A stretch of DNA of 45,307 nt from Deltaproteobacteria bacterium (GTDB lineage Bacteria; Myxococcota_A; Polyangia; Polyangiales; JADZFZ01): contig JADZFZ010001183.1 in assembly GCA_020854145.1 (NCBI GenBank), positions 1 to 45,307 on the forward strand. The letters are read 5' to 3'. A model generated the notes under the pieces. It made no database searches and was not told the DNA's origin. It saw nothing but the letters and a program-made list of their open reading frames with translations. The position numbers and the translations under genes were made by a program. Shown piece after piece: positions 16,476 through 23,800 of this stretch (the first letter of the stretch is position 1; each line of letters starts with the position of its first letter).

Positions 16476-17312
16476 CTAGCCGGTCAATTCGAATGCGCCC
16501 AAACGCGAGACGACGAGGGCGGCGTGGTCGCTGGCAGCGCGCATCGCCGTCTGGGGAGCATCACCGGCCAGCAGGCCGACGAGAAATGCTGCAGCATACG
16601 CGTCCCCGGCGCCCGTGGTGTCCACCGCGGGTCGGCCCACGAGATGCGTTGCCGGTTGAAAGAATCTGTGTGGTCCATGGTAGAGGACGCTGCCATGCGC
16701 GCCAAGCGTCACGACTATCCTCGTGCTGGTATGGTCGCGCGCGAAGCGACGCAAGTCCTGGGAAAGTGGGCTGTCCTCATCCGCGAGTCCGAAGAACGCA
16801 ATATCTGCAGCTTCTAAGTATTCCGCCATTCGATGAAGCGAGCATCCGAAATCACGTCCATCCATGAAGTCGGCGGATAGAACCCCAACTCGGGAACTAG
16901 TTGCGACCGTCTCGAAGAGATCGACTACCTGGGAGTAGACGACTGTCGAGACGAGATCGGCACGCGCGACCAAAGCGCGCTGCTCCGTGTCGAGGGACAG
17001 TGAGGCGAGGACGCCGGAGGTGTAGCCGCAGAAGTGCTTCTCGCCATTGCGCGAATCGATCGCAATGCGTTGCCTCGGTGTCGGCCCGCGCGCGGTTCGC
17101 ACAAATTCACCGAGGCTGAGCCGGTCGAGCGCTCCACGGACGACCGCACTGCCCGCGTCATCTCCGATTGCGGACACCACTTTGATCCCGACCCCTGGTT
17201 CTGCGAGCACTCGCAGGTTTGCTGCGACGTTGAGCGAGCAGCCGCCTGGGCGCTCAAGCCCGATGTCAACGTACTCGTCGACGCCACATTCGCCGACGCA
17301 GGCGATCAACAC
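16476..17312 (-). CDS. PfkB-family sugar/nucleoside kinase
   Basis: GTG at 17310-17312 is chosen because GGAG lies 7 nt upstream and the protein then begins directly with the first strand (MLIACVGECGVDEY), giving 278 aa. The PfkB signatures are PGGCSLNVAAN (22-32) and DTTGAGDAYAAAF (231-243) with catalytic base D237. The opening resembles fructosamine-kinase-like (FrlD) members more than ribokinase. The enzyme should phosphorylate a sugar or ribosyl alcohol with ATP. It is first in the island operon, 225 bp ahead of the ammonia-lyase. A natural role would be phosphorylating a riboside or sugar for the downstream GHMP/HAM1/kinase steps. Confidence 0.8.
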   Translation of the reverse strand: MLIACVGECGVDEYVDIGLERPGGCSLNVAANLRVLAEPGVGIKVVSAIGDDAGSAVVRGALDRLSLGEFVRTARGPTPRQRIAIDSRNGEKHFCGYTSGVLASLSLDTEQRALVARADLVSTVVYSQVVDLFETVATSSRVGVLSADFMDGRDFGCSLHRMAEYLEAADIAFFGLADEDSPLSQDLRRFARDHTSTRIVVTLGAHGSVLYHGPHRFFQPATHLVGRPAVDTTGAGDAYAAAFLVGLLAGDAPQTAMRAASDHAALVVSRLGAFELTG

Positions 17313-17741
17313 AATCCCACTCCAAGACAGTTGCAGCGCGTTCGCCCTGAGGCACAGCTCATCGGGCCGCAGGATAGTAGCATCTGCCCCACCGCACAAT
17401 TGGCGGTCTGGCGAGCCGCGGGGCCGCTCGGTGCATCAGGCTCGACGCGCGAACCGGACACGGAATGGCAGCACGGCGTCAAAAGTCCTTGAACTGGGCG
17501 CTCGATGTCCGCATTCGCCGAAGAACGTTTCTGCGAATCGCCGCCTGTGTTCTTGGGGAGCTGCACGATCCTGGCCGATTGCGACTGCATTCGGGAGCCT
17601 GGTCAACTACTCTCGACACTAGGGAGTGAGGATCCGCGGGTACGGTGTGACAGGACCGACTCGCGAAAGCCGGCGCTTCTCGGAAGAGGTCCGTCGCGGT
17701 GTCCGGTCACCAGCGGATCGGCGACGTGCCACCTTCGCGAC
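17313..17741 (-). other. 429-bp intergenic region upstream of island operon
   Basis: No convincing gene. It must carry the promoter of the PfkB operon. A weak candidate on the minus strand is TACTAT (17374-17379), 17 bp after CAATTG, about 62 nt before the start. A TTGACC follows the repeated element at 17606-17630. I see no good -10 after it. The stretch also spans the right-hand change from lower to higher GC. Confidence 0.4.
17606..17630 (+). repeat. Repeated intergenic element, copy 3 (right edge of low-GC island)
   Basis: ACTAC (17606-17610), TAG (17620-17622) and GTGAG (17626-17630) match the consensus exactly. Read on the minus strand it ends in GTAGTTGACC. It lies at the right edge of the lower-GC block, in the same orientation as the copy at 8801. 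Confidence 0.65.
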
Positions 17742-19421
17742 TCACGCCACCTTGAACGCGAGCTCGATCTCCGCGCCCCCTTCTTGGTACAGGTCGTTCC
17801 TCGACCCCGTCACGTTCTCGGCCCCGTACGTGCCCTCGAAGAGGGCGACCAGATCGTCCCCGTTCTTCCGCAGCAGGTCGGCGACGACTCCAGTCAGCAC
17901 GTCGGCCGCAGCCGCGACCGCGGCGAGCGCGGGTGCGCTGACCACTCCGGCTGCCGCCAGAAGCCCGCCGAGCGCCTTGGGGAGCGGGCTGTCCTTGATC
18001 GCCTTGTGGACGCCGGCGAGCTTCTCCCCGAGCTCCCGGACGTCGTTGTCGCTCTCCATGAAGAGCAGGCGCACGAAGAGGCCGCCGGAGAAGACCGAGG
18101 AGGGCCAGAGCTGGAGGCCGTCGCCCACGAACCGGATGGTCTGGCCCTCCTTGAGCGTGTGGACCCGCGCCTTGGCCGCGTCGGCGTCTCCGAGGGCTAG
18201 CGGCGGCCACACCCGGGGCGCCTGCCCCGAGAGGTCCCAGACGATCGCGGAGAGGTAGAGCTCGTTCGTGGCCTTCGTGAAGAGGCCGAAGTCGAAGGAC
18301 TCCGTGAGCCGGACAGAGCGCAGGTAGAGGCTCGCCGCGGCCTTGCTCGTCGGCATGGGCACGGGCAGGTCTCCCGCACCGAGGCGCGGGACCTTCGGGT
18401 CGAGCCCGAAGCGGATCGGCAGCTCGCGGGTGATGTCGCGGCCTCGGGTGACCCGAACACGGGGTCGGAGCTTCTCCTCGGCGGCTCGAGGAGACGTGCG
18501 GGGTGGCGGCACGGGTCGCGCCCGAACGAGCCGTGCGGTGAGCGCTTGGGTGGCCGCGACCTCCGGCGGTGCCGCGAGCACGGGCTCGGTGTCGGGCACC
18601 CATTGGGCGTTGACGAGGATCCAGCAATCGGTGGCGAGCGGCCGGCGCCCGTCGAAGTAGCTCCAGGGCAGGTAGCCATAGCCCTTGTCGCCCCATCCAG
18701 TGCCCCAGCTGTTGCGGATCAGCAGATGCGAGTCGGTGAAGCCGACCGCGAGCACGGCGTGCCCGCCGATGTCCTGCTCGTTGCGGGCCGGGAAGGGAAT
18801 GACGCCGGTTCTGCCGGTCTCGGGATGATCGAGCGATGTGAAGCACGTGAACCCGAAAGCGAACGGCAGCCCCGCCGCGAGCACGGCCTTCAGGGTCTCG
18901 ATGTCCTCGGGGACGCGGTAGTACTCGACGGCCTTGAAGTTCTGGCCGAAGGCGTAGTGGAAGGCCTCGGGCTCGGCGTCGAAGCGCGCCTCGTCGTAGG
19001 GCCAGTACTCCTCGGGAGGGGCGCCGAAGAGCCGCAAGGACTTGATGGCACTCCGGACGAATGCCCCCGTGTCGCCCCGGCCCTCCCAGCCGAGGAAGCG
19101 GCGCGTGACCCGATAGAGGAAGAGACGCGAGGCATCGACGTGCTCACCGCGGGTCTTGCGCTCGAAATACTCGAGCGCTCCGATGACCGCCTGCGCGGTA
19201 CATGACCCGACCTGTCCTTGGTCCTCGATCGGCGAGCACCAGCGGCGGAGGTCGACACGAAGGTCGCCGACCGGGGATGCGGCACCGGTCTGGTCCGCTC
19301 CGGCGCTCGTCCGATCGACGACGCGGTTGAGCCGCGCGAGCACGGCAGCGTCGGCGATGTCGAGGTCACGATGGTCGAGCGGATCGGGATACCAGCCCAG
19401 TCGAGCGATTCGATATGTCAT
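17742..19421 (-). CDS. Papain-like (C1) cysteine protease with C-terminal beta domain
   Basis: This 559-aa protein starts at ATG behind a strong GGGGAGG. The peptidase domain spans about 1-270: oxyanion Q68 and nucleophile C74 in EDQGQVGSC, H221 in GGHAVLAVGF, and N237 in IRNSWGTGWG. The triad is intact. No signal peptide is visible, so it may act in the cytosol or leave by a non-Sec route. A Pro/Arg linker (about 300-330) leads to a C-terminal domain of about 230 residues that is unrecognised and ends in FEGTYGAENVTGSRNDLY. It is co-directional with the small protein at 19479-19907 (57-nt gap), so the two probably form an operon. Confidence 0.85.
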   Translation of the reverse strand: MTYRIARLGWYPDPLDHRDLDIADAAVLARLNRVVDRTSAGADQTGAASPVGDLRVDLRRWCSPIEDQGQVGSCTAQAVIGALEYFERKTRGEHVDASRLFLYRVTRRFLGWEGRGDTGAFVRSAIKSLRLFGAPPEEYWPYDEARFDAEPEAFHYAFGQNFKAVEYYRVPEDIETLKAVLAAGLPFAFGFTCFTSLDHPETGRTGVIPFPARNEQDIGGHAVLAVGFTDSHLLIRNSWGTGWGDKGYGYLPWSYFDGRRPLATDCWILVNAQWVPDTEPVLAAPPEVAATQALTARLVRARPVPPPRTSPRAAEEKLRPRVRVTRGRDITRELPIRFGLDPKVPRLGAGDLPVPMPTSKAAASLYLRSVRLTESFDFGLFTKATNELYLSAIVWDLSGQAPRVWPPLALGDADAAKARVHTLKEGQTIRFVGDGLQLWPSSVFSGGLFVRLLFMESDNDVRELGEKLAGVHKAIKDSPLPKALGGLLAAAGVVSAPALAAVAAAADVLTGVVADLLRKNGDDLVALFEGTYGAENVTGSRNDLYQEGGAEIELAFKVA

Positions 19422-19478
19422 TCGGTCCTCCCCATGGCGAACATCGCCGAGAGCTGCTTGCCGCTTCGTGCCTCGGCG

Positions 19479-19907
19479 CTACTGCCCGTCGGGCCAGCGA
19501 TACGCGAGCACGCGATTCTTGGGATACGAGCTCACATTCACGGCGTTGGCCTGATTGCCGCCCAGAAGAAGGACGTGCTCGGCGTCTTCCTCTCCGATGT
19601 AGAACCCGACGTGGCCCGTGGCAGCGGTCGGCTTGCCGCGCCACAAGACGGCGATTGCACCGGGCTTTGGCGGATCGATCGCGGCGCCGTACGAGAGCCA
19701 CGATCGAGCGCGCGCCTTCCCCGCTCCGGGAAGGTTCGCTTTCCGCATCACCCAATTGACGAAAGCAGAGCACCAAGGAATCTCGTCGTTCGGAGCCATG
19801 GACACGGTGGCGAGGTATTCGTTGATGCGCTTGGTGGAGGCCTTGCCGGGCGTCTCATGAACGCCTCTCTCGCCGCGAGCAATGGCCATCCACGCTGGTC
19901 CAGACAT
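19479..19907 (-). CDS. TIGR02594/CHAP-like cysteine hydrolase family protein
   Basis: The 142-aa reading from ATG 19905-19907 begins MSGPAWMAIARGERGVHETP, matching the usual family start. Upstream ATGs at 19925 and 19970 fall within the repeated element and are rejected. The Cys in PWCSAFVNWVM and the His in TGHVGFYIGEE form the Cys/His pair of NlpC/P60-CHAP-type peptidoglycan amidases. The family is often found with phage or effector genes. The protein has no evident signal peptide. Operon context with a papain-like protease suggests a two-enzyme secreted or lytic unit. That is inference. Confidence 0.75.
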   Translation of the reverse strand: MSGPAWMAIARGERGVHETPGKASTKRINEYLATVSMAPNDEIPWCSAFVNWVMRKANLPGAGKARARSWLSYGAAIDPPKPGAIAVLWRGKPTAATGHVGFYIGEEDAEHVLLLGGNQANAVNVSSYPKNRVLAYRWPDGQ

Positions 19908-19941
19908 GGACCCTGAATCGCCCATGGAGGAAGCTGCGTCA

Positions 19942-19966
19942 ACTACAGCCAAGTGTAGTCCGTGAG
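19942..19966 (+). repeat. Repeated intergenic element, copy 4
   Basis: ACTAC (19942-19946), TAG (19956-19958) and GTGAG (19962-19966) match exactly. The copy also contains a perfect 6-bp inverted repeat ACTACA-N6-TGTAGT (19942-19959). Read on the minus strand it ends in GTAGTTGACG, 35 bp ahead of the protein at 19479-19907. Confidence 0.65.
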
Positions 19967-20118
19967 GCATCGAGGTGCGGGCGCACCGGCCGGACGCTAT
20001 CGACGGCAGTAGTCTGTGACTCTTGCCATCATCCCCGGGCTGCCGTGTTGACATTGACCTCGGCCTCCAGGATTCATGACCACAGCGGGTCTTCTCCGCC
20101 GTCGAATGGAGGTTCTCC

Positions 20119-20987
20119 ATGAGCGCTGCGTGTCGCCGCAATCCAACCCATCGCCGACTGCCGCGAATTCGCGCCTGTGCCGCGGTAGTGACGTGGTTGG
20201 GAGCGTCAGGATGCTGGCATCACGAGCCACCAGTTCCCGATCTCGGCGTCGTTGATTCGGGGCACAAGCCCGACGCGAGCCGGGATGGTGGCCCGGACAC
20301 GGACTGTGATGCTTCCACCCCGACGGGCCTTGCGCTCCGACTATTCGCCGATACCGACGATTACGTGGCGGCAGCCGACCACCCAGCGCTGGGCGTCTCG
20401 GACCTCACGGTCGAGGTCTGGGTGAAACCCGCGACGTTGGCGTTCACGACCCAGTTCCAAGGGCGTTGGGTCGTCGGGCAGTACGACGCGCGCGGTGGCG
20501 TCGGCGAGGGCGATCGATCGTGGGCGCTCGGCGTGCGTCGTGAGGGAGGCGCTGGGGACACGTTCCTCATGCTCGCGACGGCGCGGTCGCCGTCGATCGC
20601 CACCTCCGTCGAGTGCGCGGCGCCGCTCGTCGAAGGAGTCTGGCAGCATCTGGCGGCGACCTACACGTCGTCGACGGGGGCGGTCGCGCTCTATCTCGAC
20701 GGCACGCGCCTCTGCGGCGCGACGACTGCCTCGGGCGCGCTCCACGAGAGCGCCGCGGAGCTCCAGGTCGGCGTGGTCCCGAGCAGCGACGGCCAGCCAT
20801 CGTTCGACGGCACGGTCGACGAGCTGCGTCTCTGGAGCGTCGTCCGGACCGATACGGAGATGGGGAAGCTGGGCTCGTTGGGTATTGGCCGTTCGATGGC
20901 AATCTCGAGGACGTCACCGCGCACGGCATCGACCTGACAGCCCACGTGGCCGGGACCTTCGTCATCGGCGATGCCTTCCCGCCCTGA
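20119..20987 (+). pseudogene. LamG-domain lipoprotein, frameshifted near its 3' end
   Basis: The ATG follows a strong GGAGG (20108-20112). A signal peptide ends in the lipobox GASGC (C32), followed by an Asp/Gly/Pro linker. The LamG (concanavalin A-like) domain starts around TGLALRLFADTDDYV and continues through DLTVEVWVKPATL, VALYLDGTRLCG and FDGTVDELRLWS. After RTDTEM (about 20865) the frame runs into nonsense and stops at 20937. The next frame carries the expected ending, EAGLVGYWPFDGNLED, and stops at 20987. The usual residues between the two pieces are missing, so a small deletion plus frameshift is likely; a sequencing error is possible. The intact ancestor would be an outer surface lipoprotein binding a glycan or protein. 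Confidence 0.7.
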
Positions 20988-20994
20988 GGGAGCG

Positions 20995-21768
20995 TCAGCC
21001 ACCAGCGGGTCGCGAGCGTTTGACGTTGCTCCCCTCGACCAGCCGACCGGTCCGTCGGTCGCGCACGCCAGAGAGCTCGTGTGGCTCGGTCACGTGGGCG
21101 GCGTCTTCCGCGGCGGGTGATCGCTTCATCTGCAGCGCCCGGCGCATGATTCGGATCACGAGTGCCTGGAGGTCGGCAGCACCCGTCGCCCGGAGGAGCT
21201 GCCCAACGTGGTACGCGTAGCAGTCGGAGCCGATCTGCATCCGGGCCTCGACCTCCTGCCGCGAATGGCCCGCGACGACGAGGCGCAGGAGCTCGGACGC
21301 GCGGAGCGCCTCGATCGGCGTGCTCGATGCTAAGATCTCCGCGTCGAGCGCCAGCCGCAGCCGTGGATCGAGCCCCACCGTGATCGTCAGCTCGCGATGC
21401 TCGAGGGCGCGACGCAGGAACGTCACGAGCAGCTCGTCTGGTGGTGGACTCCAGGCGAGCGTCGCGAGCCCGAGCTGGGCGACACGGTTCAGGAGGTCGC
21501 GCTCGGGCGAAGACGTGAGGAGGAGCATCGGCATGTGCGGGGCATTCCGACGCGCCTCTTCGGCGAACGCGACCGCTCGGTCGGGCGTGTCGCCCAGCTC
21601 GAGCACGAGCGCTGCCCATTCGGACCGTGCTCCCCACACACGCTCCGCGTCCGCGCGCGACGCCACGAGCTCGACCGGTCGCCGGGCGATCTTTCGCATC
21701 CGACGCACGAGCGACGGCGCATCGCCGTCGGCGCTCACGAGGAGAAACGGGAGTCCGTCGTAGCCCAT
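20995..21768 (-). CDS. Degenerate response regulator, paralogue of RR1 (RR2)
   Basis: This 257-aa protein starts MGYDGLPFLLV, aligning with RR1. The receiver has lost its chemistry: the acidic pocket is LLVSADG, the phosphoacceptor position is in LVLELGD (Glu for Asp), and the Lys is replaced (LAWSPPP). The C-terminal domain is closely related to that of RR1 (GSDCYAYHVGQLLRATGA), and an additional 50-residue tail follows. It is probably a phosphorylation-independent regulator. It is the second gene after the C11 protease (18-nt gap) and shares the G6 run 4 nt before its start, so the two are probably co-expressed. Confidence 0.8.
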   Translation of the reverse strand: MGYDGLPFLLVSADGDAPSLVRRMRKIARRPVELVASRADAERVWGARSEWAALVLELGDTPDRAVAFAEEARRNAPHMPMLLLTSSPERDLLNRVAQLGLATLAWSPPPDELLVTFLRRALEHRELTITVGLDPRLRLALDAEILASSTPIEALRASELLRLVVAGHSRQEVEARMQIGSDCYAYHVGQLLRATGAADLQALVIRIMRRALQMKRSPAAEDAAHVTEPHELSGVRDRRTGRLVEGSNVKRSRPAGG

Positions 21769-21786
21769 CGATCCCCCCGCACGTGG

Positions 21787-23019
21787 CTACCCTTCGAGGT
21801 ACCGACACCAACCGACCTCGCGCTCCCAGCGCAGCTGTCGGTAGGTGCCGCCCGTCACCGCGAGCTCGGCCCGGTTCGATGGGATCCAGAGCCCGAGACC
21901 CGTCGCGCCCGCCACGCCTGCGCCCAGGTGCGTCTCGGCGATTCGTGCGGCGTCGTAGGCGTCGAGCAGGGCGCGTGATGCCTCCAAGACCGCCATGTGG
22001 CCCTCGCGCTCCGCCTCGCGGCGCAGGCGGATGGCGAAGTCGCCCATGTCGTAGGTGTCGCGCCGCGCGAAGAGCTGCGCGTCGCGGCGTGCGCGGTCGA
22101 CCCAGTCGCGTGCACGGGGACCGGCACCCTGGAGGGCCTGAACGAGCGTGGAGAAGCGCGAGGCGATGGACGAGTCCGCTCGAAAGGCCGAGAGCGTCAC
22201 CGGGTGGACGGCGGGGCGCCGCGCATACGCGTCGCGATACGACTCGACGGCGAGCGCGGCCCAAGCGGCGCTCGTCTCCGGGCGGAGCTTGGAGGTCCGG
22301 CGAAGCCAGAGCGCGTAGTCCCAGCCGGTGGCCGGTTCGAGATCCTCGGAGCCGACGACGACCTCGGCGTAGGGTGCGAGCTCGTGCGTCACCTCGACCA
22401 TGCCGTTCAGGCAGGTGTCGGAGAAGACGAGATCGACCTTCGGCCGCCCAGCCGCGGAAAGCGCCGTCCGAAGCACGTCGCCGGCTTCGCGCGTCGTCAG
22501 GAGCCCGCCGTTCGTGTCGTCGTGGAGCATCGCCCGCAGCACGCCGGGCGTCGGTCGGCGGTCCTCGGCTTCCGAGCGCCGAAACAGGCGCCGCGTCCCG
22601 CGTCCGCGCGCAGCCTGGCGACGAGACACCATCGCGGGCGTTCGCGGAGCCTCTGGGTCGTACTCCTCGAACACTCCCGTGCCGTGGTCCCAGAAGCCGA
22701 TCGCGACGTGGGGTACGTGTGCGTAGGAGTGGAGCGCGCGTCCGAGGAAGGTCGTCAGCGTCCCGGGATCGCCTGTGTTGACCTCACCGAGCTCCCCGAC
22801 GACGCGCGCGCCGATCCGCGCGGAGAGCTCGACTACGATCGCACCGCGGTCGGCGAAGTCGGCAAGCGCCAGCACGCCCACGCCGCCGGTGTTGCCGGCG
22901 ACCATCTCTCCGAGGTCCCGGTACACCTGGTCGCTCAGGTTGTTGTCGCCGCCAAAGAGCATCAGGACGGCATGCGACACCGCCGGGTCGCGAATCGGGT
23001 AGGGCGCTTCGCCTGCCAT
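21787..23019 (-). CDS. Clostripain-like (C11) cysteine peptidase
   Basis: This 410-aa protein starts at ATG behind a G5 run. The caspase-fold catalytic pair is H112 in GFWDHGTG and C203 in VFSDTCLNGM, as in C11 peptidases, which cleave after Arg. Other landmarks are LMLFGGDNNLSD (19-30), typical of the first strand, and a mid-domain Arg-rich loop (RRQAARGRGTRRLFRRSE, 133-150) that could be the internal autoprocessing site. There is no signal peptide. It is followed by the degenerate regulator RR2 (18 nt), so the protease may be controlled by it or act on it. Divergent from the sigma-54 operon at 23336. Confidence 0.85.
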   Translation of the reverse strand: MAGEAPYPIRDPAVSHAVLMLFGGDNNLSDQVYRDLGEMVAGNTGGVGVLALADFADRGAIVVELSARIGARVVGELGEVNTGDPGTLTTFLGRALHSYAHVPHVAIGFWDHGTGVFEEYDPEAPRTPAMVSRRQAARGRGTRRLFRRSEAEDRRPTPGVLRAMLHDDTNGGLLTTREAGDVLRTALSAAGRPKVDLVFSDTCLNGMVEVTHELAPYAEVVVGSEDLEPATGWDYALWLRRTSKLRPETSAAWAALAVESYRDAYARRPAVHPVTLSAFRADSSIASRFSTLVQALQGAGPRARDWVDRARRDAQLFARRDTYDMGDFAIRLRREAEREGHMAVLEASRALLDAYDAARIAETHLGAGVAGATGLGLWIPSNRAELAVTGGTYRQLRWEREVGWCRYLEG

Positions 23020-23172
23020 GAATCCCCCGGGCAATGGATTGGTAGAGACGCAGCCCCCCACGACTCGGTGCGATGCGCCGTGTGAGCACGCGCTGCGCCA
23101 CACCTGGAAATCTGCGAATCACAGGTTGCCCGTCATGCGAACGGCCGATTCGCTCCACGCCGCGGTCGGGTC

Positions 23173-23190
23173 TGTCCGCTCTCCCGGACA
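23173..23190 (+). promoter_or_regulatory. Upstream palindrome 1 (TGTCCG-N6-CGGACA), probable activator site
   Basis: A perfect inverted repeat lies about 128 bp upstream of the -12 element. A second copy lies 42 bp downstream. Position and pairing fit an enhancer for the NtrC-type activator at 27040-28428. Confidence 0.6.
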
Positions 23191-23214
23191 CGAACGCGAT
23201 CTCATGTCCGGAAG

Positions 23215-23232
23215 CGCGGACGCATTCGGCCG
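23215..23232 (+). promoter_or_regulatory. Upstream palindrome 2 (TGTCCG-N6-CGGACG)
   Basis: The same palindrome as at 23173-23190, with one mismatch at the last base, 42 bp away (about four helical turns) and about 86 bp upstream of the -12 element. A third, weaker GTCC-N7-GGAC at 23260-23274 continues the series. Confidence 0.6.
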
Positions 23233-23295
23233 TCGCGCTGGACGCGTTCGTCCACTCTTCGGACGTCCACGCGCTCCTCGTGGAATCGCGCAACG

Positions 23296-23311
23296 TGGCA
23301 CGAACTCCGCT
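23296..23311 (+). promoter_or_regulatory. Sigma-54 (-24/-12) promoter
   Basis: TGGCACG (23296-23302), AACT, then CCGCT (23307-23311). The -24 block is a perfect TGGCACG and the essential GC of the -12 block is at the right spacing. The two T residues of TTGC are C here. Transcription would start about 14 nt before the ATG at 23336. Confidence 0.65.
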
Positions 23312-23335
23312 CCAGGCGCCGCGAACGGAGGCGAG

Positions 23336-23800
23336 ATGAGTCAGACGAAACGCGTGACCGTGGAGATCGACTTCGACGATGCGGGCAACCCGCAGACGCG
23401 CACGCGCGTCAGCGGTGGGCGCGGCGACGTGCCACTCCCGGACATGCCCAGGCGAGACATCCTGGGCGAGCTCTACGCAGCGCTCTCCACGGAGCTCGAG
23501 CGCTGGAAGGGCGCGAACCCCGGCGCGAAGGAGACGAGCAAGACGGACCAGAGCGCGCCAGTCATCTGGCAGCTCCACCAGGTGGCCCGCCGGGTCTTGA
23601 GAGGCGAGATCGATGTGGCCGCGGCGACGATCGGGATGAACGACGTGCTCGCGGGGCGGACGCAACGACTCGGCGCAAGCTACGAGCTTCTCCCGGGCGA
23701 GGTCGGGCGCCTCATCGTGCTCATGACGGCATCCGAGAACGCGCCGCTCGCGCCCTACAACCCGTACGACGAAGGAGAGACGAGTGCTCGTACGTGGTGA
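23336..23800 (+). CDS. Hypothetical protein, first gene of sigma-54 operon
   Basis: This 154-aa protein starts at ATG behind GGAGG. It opens with a beta-strand-like segment (KRVTVEIDFDDAGNPQTRTR), then Gly/Pro/Asp residues and a long charged helix (RRDILGELYAALSTELERW). It ends in PYNPYDEGETSARTW, and its last 17 nt overlap the next gene. No family is recognised. Placement directly behind the -24/-12 promoter and in front of the isoprenoid-fold protein suggests a partner or regulatory subunit of this module. Confidence 0.65.
   Translation: MSQTKRVTVEIDFDDAGNPQTRTRVSGGRGDVPLPDMPRRDILGELYAALSTELERWKGANPGAKETSKTDQSAPVIWQLHQVARRVLRGEIDVAAATIGMNDVLAGRTQRLGASYELLPGEVGRLIVLMTASENAPLAPYNPYDEGETSARTW

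Larger units (their letters stand above)
23020..23335. other. Divergent intergenic region carrying sigma-54 control elements
   Basis: This 316-bp gap separates the C11 protease (-) and the sigma-54 operon (+). It contains two palindromes TGTCCG-N6-CGGAC(A/G), a weaker third GTCC-N7-GGAC at 23260-23274, the -24/-12 box at 23296 and a GGAGG at 23327-23331. The C11 start has its own G-run at 23024-23028. Confidence 0.6.

Noticed and set aside
19942..19959. ACTACA-N6-TGTAGT as a BlaI/CopY-type operator
   Set aside because: Those operators have shorter spacing between the TACA/TGTA halves; the match is better explained as part of the five-copy element.
19908..19970. Upstream ATG starts (19925, 19970) for the TIGR02594-type gene
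   Set aside because: The extra residues are encoded by the repeated intergenic element and have no ribosome binding site; family members begin near MSGPAW.
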